DNA of 64,000 bases, from positions 1-64,000 of the forward strand of contig QHNH01000019.1 of the NCBI GenBank assembly GCA_003218375.1, given 5' to 3'. This stretch comes from Verrucomicrobiota bacterium (lineage in GTDB: Bacteria; Verrucomicrobiota; Verrucomicrobiia; Chthoniobacterales; UBA10450). Of this stretch, positions 38,026-45,444 are shown one piece after another. The translations under genes were made by a program, and so were the position numbers. How positions within the stretch are numbered: the stretch's first letter is position 1; each line of letters opens with the position of its first letter. The notes under the pieces are model-generated. The model worked only from the letters and a program-made list of their open reading frames with translations. It made no database searches and was not told the origin of the DNA.

Positions 38026-39960
38026 TTAGCGTGCCTTCTTCACACGACGTGGTTCGCTCGCCGTGAGGCGCTCGCCGTTCCGGAAAAGGGCGACGTCGGT
38101 GACGCGGGCGTACTCCACGTAATCGACGAACAACAGGTTGATCATCTGCCCGTACCGATTGCGGCGGGGCGTCTTCAGGATGTACTCGCCGAGGCGGCGG
38201 TTCGCCAGCTGCGCCGCGAACCAGACACCGGTGGCCGGCGTCAGCGTCCAGGAAAGGAGAAACAGGTCGCACGGCAGGCTCTGGTCATGCTTCATCTTCC
38301 CGTTGTATTTCTCGAATTGATCGAACTGGTGGTCCTTCATCTTTTCGAAACTGACCCTATCGGAATAGACGTCAAAGACGCGCAGATCGCCTTCGGCGGC
38401 GGCGAGAGCGCCCGAATCCCAGCGGCGGTAGACCCAGAAGCCCGGGTGTTTCGCCTTGACGGCATAGTGGTCATAGACAGCGATCAGGATCGCTGGCCTT
38501 TTGGCGACGTACTCGTTCAGCGTCATGTCGGCCAGGCGCTTGCCGGGCGGCTTCGATTTCACAAGCCAACTGCCGAGAGCGTTCGAGATCTGGGTGACGA
38601 GCAGTTCGTACTCGGCGGGGGTGCGTTGCGGGAAGTACAACGTCAGGATGATAAGCTCCTTGCGCCCTTCCGGCTCTTTGTGCCCTTTCGGCTCCTTGCG
38701 CCCTTTCGGCTCTTTGTGCCCTTTCGGCTCTTTGTGCCCTTTCGGCTCTTTCACATAACGCTGGATGTCCTGGAGGACCGTCGAGAGAAAGGGACCGATG
38801 ATCCGACCGTGGTAGATCACGAACGGGTGCGATCGACCATTTCCCATGATCCGAAGGTCGAAATAGCGCACGCCGGCGGTCAACTGGCCGTAGAGGGACA
38901 GTTGCTGCGTTTTTCCGAGCGCGGCGATTCCGGAAAGGTACATTCCGGAGTCGTGTGAGGCCGGGAGGACGAGGTCGCGGAGCTTCGTATTGCCGAGGGT
39001 GGAGAGCCGGTCCTCCATCCATGAAGCGCGGTTCGTGAAGAGCGACGTGGAGAACCACAGCCTCGCCAGAATGTCCCCTTCATGGACCTCGACAGACATC
39101 TTCGTGGACGATGCCGCGACGGACGAGCGCTCGCCGTCATCGAACTTGAGCGGTTCGCCGGACCACTCGATCTGCTCGCCTTTGACGGTGCCCGTCCATC
39201 GGCAGAGGTTCGTTCTGGCGTGCTCGTAGGTGATGATCACGGTACCGTCGTCCGTGAGCGCCACCGAGGGATCGCGGCCGCTGGTGATCCGGAGATTCCG
39301 GCCCCAGACGATGTTCGTTCCGACGATGTGTCCGACGCGGTACGCGATCGCTGTCCGGCTCGACTCGTGCACCTCGACGACGACGCCGGCGTTATTCATG
39401 GCCACGCCCGGTGAGCGACCGCTGCCGATCTTCGTCCCGCCCTCCCATATCACCTCGTTCCCCTGCACGCGTCCAAGCTTGTACCAAAGGTCGTCGTAGT
39501 ATTGCGCTTCGTGCACCTCGACCACGACGCCGGTGTCGTCGAGCGCGACGGAGGGCCTGATCCCCGTGTCGTACCTGACCGTCCGCCGCGGCTGCCCCCA
39601 GTCCACCTGGTCGCCGGTCAGCCTGCCCACGGTGTAGTAGAGCGTGCGGCCGGTCGCCTCGTTCTTGTGGACCTCCACGACGACGTTGTGGTTGTTCACC
39701 GCGACGTGCGGTGTCATGCCGGTGCCGTACCGGATGCTCTGCTTCCAGATGATCGTCGCTTCGTTCAGGTCGCCGACGCGGTGGTAGAGCGGGTAGGTTT
39801 TCTCGGCGCGGTGCACCTCGACCACCCTGCCGAGCCGGGTGATGGCGACCGCCGGCGTCTCGCCGTGGTCGTACTGGAGCCCGAGCCCGTGGAAGACCGG
39901 ATTGACGTTCGCGTGAATGCTCATACTCGAAGGAGGGTGTGGGGTCGGTGGTCCGGGCAA
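38026..39960 (-). CDS. Repeat-domain plus PI-PLC X-domain-like protein
   Basis: 5-6 N-terminal repeats (GVVVEVHES...YRVGHIVGTNIVWG) then LRDLVLPASHDSGMYLSG, VRYFDLRIMGNG...FVIYHGRIIG. Confidence 0.75.
   Translation of the reverse strand: MPGPPTPHPPSSMSIHANVNPVFHGLGLQYDHGETPAVAITRLGRVVEVHRAEKTYPLYHRVGDLNEATIIWKQSIRYGTGMTPHVAVNNHNVVVEVHKNEATGRTLYYTVGRLTGDQVDWGQPRRTVRYDTGIRPSVALDDTGVVVEVHEAQYYDDLWYKLGRVQGNEVIWEGGTKIGSGRSPGVAMNNAGVVVEVHESSRTAIAYRVGHIVGTNIVWGRNLRITSGRDPSVALTDDGTVIITYEHARTNLCRWTGTVKGEQIEWSGEPLKFDDGERSSVAASSTKMSVEVHEGDILARLWFSTSLFTNRASWMEDRLSTLGNTKLRDLVLPASHDSGMYLSGIAALGKTQQLSLYGQLTAGVRYFDLRIMGNGRSHPFVIYHGRIIGPFLSTVLQDIQRYVKEPKGHKEPKGHKEPKGRKEPKGHKEPEGRKELIILTLYFPQRTPAEYELLVTQISNALGSWLVKSKPPGKRLADMTLNEYVAKRPAILIAVYDHYAVKAKHPGFWVYRRWDSGALAAAEGDLRVFDVYSDRVSFEKMKDHQFDQFEKYNGKMKHDQSLPCDLFLLSWTLTPATGVWFAAQLANRRLGEYILKTPRRNRYGQMINLLFVDYVEYARVTDVALFRNGERLTASEPRRVKKAR
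38655..38751 (-). repeat. 18-bp tandem repeat within the PI-PLC-like CDS
   Basis: Five full units of GCTCTTTGTGCCCTTTCG-type sequence plus a partial; encodes (PKGHKE)n. Confidence 0.92.
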
Positions 39961-40060
39961 AAGAGAAACATACCTGACTGCTCTATCAAAAGGCTTCGCC
40001 TAACGCAATCATGGATGATGGATTGGGCCCCGCCTTGGGATGAGAGCGACGAGCGCTGGA

Positions 40061-40759
40061 TTAACCCGGTCTGGGCGAATTAGGCGCGGCGAACCTTTTT
40101 CGCAAGATCGGCTCAAGGACGCGCCAAACATTCTCGGCCAGAACGCGCTGGCCGGCGGCGTTGGGATGGACGCGGTCCCATTGGTTGAGAGAGGGATCTC
40201 CCGCCACGCCCTCGAGGAAAAATGGAATCGAGTTGGCGCGATTTTTTTTGGCCAGGCCGGCGAACATCGAGCCAAACGCGCTCACGTAATCTTCACTGGA
40301 ATATCCGGGTAACTGCATCCCGGCGACGACAACCGCCACGTTTGGATGGCGGGCGCGCGTTTGATCGATAATCGCCTGGAGATTTTCGCGAATCTGCTCG
40401 AGATCGACGCCGCGGAAGACGTCGTTGATCCCGAGCTCGACGATGAAAATGTCGATCTCGTGGTGGGCGCGCAGAATCGCCGGCAAGCGGCGCAATCCTC
40501 CCGCGGTGGTGTCGCCACTCGAACCCGCGTTAACCACCTCGAACTCGTAACCCGCGGCTCGCATTTTCTCAGCGACCAGAGCCGGATATGCCTGCTGGCG
40601 GGAGAGGCCGTAACCCGCCGTAAGGCTATCGCCTAGCGCCACGATCGTGATCACTTTCGAAGCATCGCTTTTCGCCGCGCCGGCGGTTGGAAACGAAAAC
40701 GTCGCGAGCAGCGCGCCTAAGCGCGCCAGAGTTCTCCATTGCTTCGCCCCCTGAGCCAT
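40061..40759 (-). CDS. SGNH-hydrolase (TesA/arylesterase-like), exported
   Basis: IVALGDSLTAGYGLSRQQAYP, NAGSSGDTTAGG, VELGINDVFRG, DRVHPNAAGQRVLAENVW. Confidence 0.93.
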   Translation of the reverse strand: MAQGAKQWRTLARLGALLATFSFPTAGAAKSDASKVITIVALGDSLTAGYGLSRQQAYPALVAEKMRAAGYEFEVVNAGSSGDTTAGGLRRLPAILRAHHEIDIFIVELGINDVFRGVDLEQIRENLQAIIDQTRARHPNVAVVVAGMQLPGYSSEDYVSAFGSMFAGLAKKNRANSIPFFLEGVAGDPSLNQWDRVHPNAAGQRVLAENVWRVLEPILRKRFAAPNSPRPG

Positions 40760-40838
40760 TTTACTTTCCGGCCCTCATCCGGTGCTGAACTTTTGCTCAG
40801 CAATCGACAATCGAAAATCGCAATTCGAAAATTTATTT

Positions 40839-41840
40839 ATGGCAACCTACGGCATCAACGGCTTCGGCAGAATCGGTCGCAACGTCCTCCGCGCAATGGA
40901 GCAGAGCGACGTCAAACGCATCGCCGCCGTCAACGATCTCACCGACACCGCTACCATTGCGCATTTGCTCAAATGGGATTCGGTCCACGGCAAATTCGAC
41001 GGCGAGATCGGGCACGACCCGGAAAACATCATCGTGCGCGGCCACAAGATTAAGATTTTGAAGGAACGCGACCCGGGCAATTTGCCCTGGAAAGATCTCG
41101 GCGTGGATGTCGTTCTGGAATCGACCGGCTTTTTCACTGGTCGCGATAAAGCCGAGCTGCATTTGACGAAGGGCGGCGCGAAACGCGTCTTGATCAGCGC
41201 CCCGGCTAAGAAACCGGACGTCACTCTTTGCCTTGGTGTGAACGACGAAGCCTACGATGCCAGCAAGCATTTCATCATTTCTAATGCGAGCTGCACCACG
41301 AACTGCCTCGCTTCCATGGCGAAGGTATTACACGACAACTTCAGCGTCGTGAACGGGTTCATGAGCACGATCCACAGCTACACGAACGACCAGAAAATTC
41401 TCGATTTTCCCCATGAAGATTTGCGCCGGGCGCGGGCGGCTGCCGTCAGCATTATCCCGTCGAGCACCGGCGCGGCGAAAGCGATCGGCGAAGTGATTCC
41501 GGCGTTGAACGGGAAGCTGAACGGCGGCGCCTTCCGCGTCCCCACGCCGGACGGGTCGGTCACCGATTTCACCGCGATCGTCGAAAAGGACGCGACGGTT
41601 GATTCAATCAACAATGCCTTCAAGGAAGCGGCCGCGAGCAAGCGCTACAAAAACATTCTCGAATACAGCGACGAGCCGCTGGTCTCGATCGACATTGTCG
41701 GCAACCCGCACTCCTGCATCTTCGACAGCAAACTGACGATGACTCACGGCGGCAAATTCGTGAAGATCGTCGGCTGGTACGACAACGAATGGGGCTACAG
41801 CAACCGCTGCGTCCAAATGCTGGAGCTGCTCGGGAAATAA
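40839..41840 (+). CDS. gap: Glyceraldehyde-3-phosphate dehydrogenase
   Basis: MATYGINGFGRIGRNVLRA, SNASCTTNCLASMAKV, SIIPSSTGAAKAIGEVIP. Confidence 0.97.
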   Translation: MATYGINGFGRIGRNVLRAMEQSDVKRIAAVNDLTDTATIAHLLKWDSVHGKFDGEIGHDPENIIVRGHKIKILKERDPGNLPWKDLGVDVVLESTGFFTGRDKAELHLTKGGAKRVLISAPAKKPDVTLCLGVNDEAYDASKHFIISNASCTTNCLASMAKVLHDNFSVVNGFMSTIHSYTNDQKILDFPHEDLRRARAAAVSIIPSSTGAAKAIGEVIPALNGKLNGGAFRVPTPDGSVTDFTAIVEKDATVDSINNAFKEAAASKRYKNILEYSDEPLVSIDIVGNPHSCIFDSKLTMTHGGKFVKIVGWYDNEWGYSNRCVQMLELLGK

Positions 41841-41851
41841 CCAGGAAATTA

Positions 41852-41938
41852 GACAGGATTTACAGGATTAACTGGATTGAAGAATCCGTTTCCGACTCTT
41901 TTCCCGAAATCCCGTGCGATCCTGTTAATCCTGTCTGA
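41852..41938 (+). repeat. Inverted repeat family H (ACAGGATTTACAGGATTAAC type)
   Basis: GACAGGATTTACAGGATTAACTGGATT...GATCCTGTTAATCCTGTC between gap and pgk. Confidence 0.9.
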
Positions 41939-43147
41939 ATGAATAAGCTGAGGTTGCGCGATCTCGAGGTGCGCGGAAAGCGCGTGCTGGTACGCGTGGA
42001 TTTCAATGTGCCGACGGAGGAGCGTGACGGGCGGACCGCGATCACGGACGACACCCGGATCCGCGAAAGTCTTCCGACGATCAGTTATCTGCGAGAAAAC
42101 GGCGCGAAGACGATCCTGATGGCGCACTTCGGCCGGCCGAAGGGGAAGCCAGTGGACAAATACTCGCTGCGGCCGGTCGCTGATTATTTGCACACATTGA
42201 TCGATCATCCGGTCGCGTTCAGTCACGACACGATCGGTAAGATCCCGGAAGAAATTATCGCGCACCTGAATGAGGGCGACGTGACGCTGCTCGAGAACGT
42301 CCGCTTTCATCCCGGCGAAGAAGCAAACGATCCGGCATTCGCGGAATCTCTCGCAAAGCTCGGTGATCTTTATGTGAACGACGCGTTCGGCGCCGCGCAT
42401 CGCGCCCATGCCAGCACGGCCGGGATCACGAAGTTCGTGAAGCAATCGGCCATGGGATTCCTGATGGAAAAGGAAATCCAATATCTTTCCCATGAGCTGG
42501 CCAAACCGGCGAAGCCGTTCGTGGTCATCCTCGGCGGCTCGAAAGTCTCTGACAAGATCGGCGTCATCAAAGCGCTCATGGAAAAGGCCGATTCGATTTT
42601 GATCGGCGGCGCGATGGCGAACACGTTCTGGAAAGCGCAGGGAGTCCCGATCGGTGCCAGCCGAGTAGAGGCGGACAAGGTCGACCTGGCGCGCGAGATT
42701 TTAGATTTGGCCAAGAAAAAAGGAGTGCGCTTTTTGTTGCCGGTCGATGCGATCGAGACCCAAAAGGTGGAAGCCGGTTCGCCGGGCCGAAACACGGGCC
42801 GGGTTACACCGACGCATGGAATCAGCGACGGGTGGCAGGCCGTGGATATCGGCCACGCGACGGTCACCCTCTACGAAGACGAAATCGCGAAGGCGAAGAC
42901 GGTTTTGTGGAATGGTCCGGTGGGCGTTTTTGAGATTCCGGCGTTCGCGACGGGAACGATCGCGATCGCAGAAGCGCTGGCCCGTTCGAAAGCGACGACG
43001 ATCATTGGCGGCGGCGATTCTGTCACGGCCGTGACGCAGGCTGGGCTCGCGGACAAAATGACTTTTATCTCCACCGGCGGTGGCGCATCGCTCGAGCTGC
43101 TCGAAGGAAAAGAGCTTCCCGGAATTGCGGCGTTGAGTGATCGATGA
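41939..43147 (+). CDS. pgk: Phosphoglycerate kinase
   Basis: KRVLVRVDFNVPTEER, HFGRPKG, AHRAHASTAGI, STGGGASLELLEGKELPGIAAL. Confidence 0.97.
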   Translation: MNKLRLRDLEVRGKRVLVRVDFNVPTEERDGRTAITDDTRIRESLPTISYLRENGAKTILMAHFGRPKGKPVDKYSLRPVADYLHTLIDHPVAFSHDTIGKIPEEIIAHLNEGDVTLLENVRFHPGEEANDPAFAESLAKLGDLYVNDAFGAAHRAHASTAGITKFVKQSAMGFLMEKEIQYLSHELAKPAKPFVVILGGSKVSDKIGVIKALMEKADSILIGGAMANTFWKAQGVPIGASRVEADKVDLAREILDLAKKKGVRFLLPVDAIETQKVEAGSPGRNTGRVTPTHGISDGWQAVDIGHATVTLYEDEIAKAKTVLWNGPVGVFEIPAFATGTIAIAEALARSKATTIIGGGDSVTAVTQAGLADKMTFISTGGGASLELLEGKELPGIAALSDR

Positions 43148-43152
43148 AACGA

Positions 43153-43239
43153 TGGTGGATCGAGCGCTCCGTCGCTCGGTGACAAGGTTGCCGGCGGAGC
43201 CGGGAATAGTAACATCGCGCGCGGAGCGCACGATCCACC
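43153..43239 (+). repeat. Inverted repeat family D
   Basis: GGTGGATCGAGCGCTCCGTCGCTCGGTGA...AACATCGCGCGCGGAGCGCACGATCCACC. Confidence 0.85.
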
Positions 43240-43240
43240 A

Positions 43241-44266
43241 ATGAGCGTCCAGTTTCTAAAAAAGCTCGGTTACGGGGTCATCGCTCTCGCGGCCTTCATC
43301 GCGACGAGTGGGGTGATCCACTCGCTCCTGCCACCGATGATTCCCAAGGGCATCGCGGCGAAACTGAAATTCTTTGCCGAGCACAAGGACGAATTCGACA
43401 CCGTCATCGTCGGCACGAGCCGGCTTTATTATTCCATCTCGCCGGAGCTTTTCGACCAGACCACGCGCGACAACGGCCTCCCGACGCGGACTTTCAATTT
43501 CGGCATCGACGGAATGCATCCGCCGGAAAATTTCTACGTTCTCGAACAAATCCTCAAAACCAAGCCGCGAAAACTGAAATGGGTCGTGCTCGAAATGGGC
43601 GATATCCAGACGAAATGGGATAACATTCTCGGAACCCAGCGCGCGGTTTACTGGCACGATTGGCCGCGGACTGCGTTGACCCTGAAGAAAGCGTTCAATC
43701 CGCGCGGCAACGCGAACTGGTTCATCAAGCTGACGCGGCTCTGGCTCGCCCGGCGCGATTTCATTTCGAACCTCGCGCTGTTCGGAAAACAATTCGCCAA
43801 TGTCGGCCGCGCCGCTGACTTCCTGCCATCCGCCGATCGCGAGCGTTTCGCTGACGCCGCTTCGGAACTGGGACCGCACGGCGATGGCTACCGGATGGCC
43901 GGAGACGCGATGTCGCCCGAACGGGCGGCGCAGTTTGAGCAGCGGCTCGCGCAGGAGATGTCCGAGGCGCGGCCAAAATTCCTCGATCCCGCCACGGAAG
44001 ACGGCTACCGCAACTCCGCGGCCCAGACCCGCCAGGCCGGAGCGGCTCCGTTTTTTGTCGTCGCGCCGGTAATTTTCCAACAACTTCCGCGTTTCCGGAG
44101 ATCGCCCGATCCCGCGCCGCTGGTTTCCTTTAATGATGCCCGGAAGTTCCCCCAGTTTTACGACACCAGGGTCCGCATCGACGATGGGCACCTGACGAAC
44201 GAAGGGGCGGCGGAATTCACGCGACTGCTGGCGCAGGAATTCGCCCGTCGCATGCGCCAACCCTAA
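43241..44266 (+). CDS. SGNH-like AlgX/DltD-type accessory protein, copy 1
   Basis: N-terminal TM, VIVGTSRLYYSISPELFDQ, C-terminal RIDDGHLTNEGAAEFTRLLA; paralogous to the next gene and upstream of MBOAT. Confidence 0.7.
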   Translation: MSVQFLKKLGYGVIALAAFIATSGVIHSLLPPMIPKGIAAKLKFFAEHKDEFDTVIVGTSRLYYSISPELFDQTTRDNGLPTRTFNFGIDGMHPPENFYVLEQILKTKPRKLKWVVLEMGDIQTKWDNILGTQRAVYWHDWPRTALTLKKAFNPRGNANWFIKLTRLWLARRDFISNLALFGKQFANVGRAADFLPSADRERFADAASELGPHGDGYRMAGDAMSPERAAQFEQRLAQEMSEARPKFLDPATEDGYRNSAAQTRQAGAAPFFVVAPVIFQQLPRFRRSPDPAPLVSFNDARKFPQFYDTRVRIDDGHLTNEGAAEFTRLLAQEFARRMRQP

Positions 44267-44270
44267 AGTC

Positions 44271-45377
44271 ATGCTTCGCCGGAAAATGATGGTTGATCCG
44301 CCGCGGAGCGAATTTTCTCCCGGTCGGGGAGTCTTGAATGTCGGGATCGCAGCGCTCGCCTTCCTCCTGGCTTGCGCCGGTTTGAACGCATCCCTTCCCT
44401 TTCCTGAAATCGACTTCGTCAGTCGCAATCTCCGATTTTTTCGGCAACACCGGGACGACTTCGACACGGTCTTTATCGGGTCGAGCCGGATTCGCCACCA
44501 AATCTCGCCGGCGATTTTCGATCGAACGATGCGCGCGGCCGGCTTCCCCACGCGCACCTTTAATCTCGGAATAAACGGAATGGTCCCGCCGGAAGACGGC
44601 TATGTCCTGGAACGTTTGCTCAGCGCAAAGCCCCTTCATCTGAGGTGGGTTTTCATCGAGCTCGATGAATTGGAAACCAAACGCGTTCCCGCCACGGAGG
44701 GCACTCGCCGGTCGCTTTATTGGCACGATCCGAAACGGACATCGCTTGTGCTCCGAGAAATCCTTGACGCCGGTCATCAGGAGAGTGGATTTGCCTTAAG
44801 AGAAATTGGTGAGCTCGCCCTTCCCGGGCCGGGGAAATCAGAAGCGCGGGATCTTCTCTTTTTTCACGGCGCGCTCTTCGCGAAAAACTTCACGAATGTC
44901 GGGAGAAAGATCGATCTCTCCTGGTGGTTCTCGCACCTCTGGAAAGAAGAGGCGTTATCCAAAGACCTGGGTGGCAATGGCGATGGATATGTTCCGCGAA
45001 GCAGGAAGATGTCGACGGCGGAGGTGGTCGTTTACGAGACCGAGCTCAAATATGCCGTGACCCACGCCGGGTCGAGGTTTGTTTCCGCCTCTACCGAGGT
45101 TGCTTACCGGCAGCTGGCCGGGGAAGTGAGAAAGGCGGGCGCCACTCCGATTTTTCTCGTCACGCCCCTGACGATGCAGATCGAACTTGGGTTCCGGCCT
45201 GAATCTGGTATCGCGGGCACGGTAATGAGGTTCAACAATGCCAGGGTTTATCCGCAACTTTATCGGAATGAGGCGCGGATCGATGGCAGCCATCTGAATG
45301 GCGAGGCTGCCGAGGAGTTCACCCGGCTCGTAGCCGAGAATTTTTCGCAGCTGCGTCGCGAAAACAGAATCCAATGA
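44271..45377 (+). CDS. SGNH-like AlgX/DltD-type accessory protein, copy 2
   Basis: VFIGSSRIRHQISPAIFDRTMRAAGFPTRTFNLGINGMVPPEDGYVLERLL; RIDGSHLNGEAAEEFTRLVA. Confidence 0.7.
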   Translation: MLRRKMMVDPPRSEFSPGRGVLNVGIAALAFLLACAGLNASLPFPEIDFVSRNLRFFRQHRDDFDTVFIGSSRIRHQISPAIFDRTMRAAGFPTRTFNLGINGMVPPEDGYVLERLLSAKPLHLRWVFIELDELETKRVPATEGTRRSLYWHDPKRTSLVLREILDAGHQESGFALREIGELALPGPGKSEARDLLFFHGALFAKNFTNVGRKIDLSWWFSHLWKEEALSKDLGGNGDGYVPRSRKMSTAEVVVYETELKYAVTHAGSRFVSASTEVAYRQLAGEVRKAGATPIFLVTPLTMQIELGFRPESGIAGTVMRFNNARVYPQLYRNEARIDGSHLNGEAAEEFTRLVAENFSQLRRENRIQ

Positions 45378-45444
45378 TCGCGAGAACGCCGCCGCCGACA
45401 TCATCCGTGAATCAATCTGGCGGCGAAAGTCCGCGTCTCTCCTC

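Noticed and set aside
39998-40086. Possible second attC (GCCTAAC ... ATTAGGC) beside the PI-PLC-like gene
   Set aside because: Right core is ATTAGGC rather than GTTRRRY, there are no paired inner arms, and it overlaps the esterase coding end
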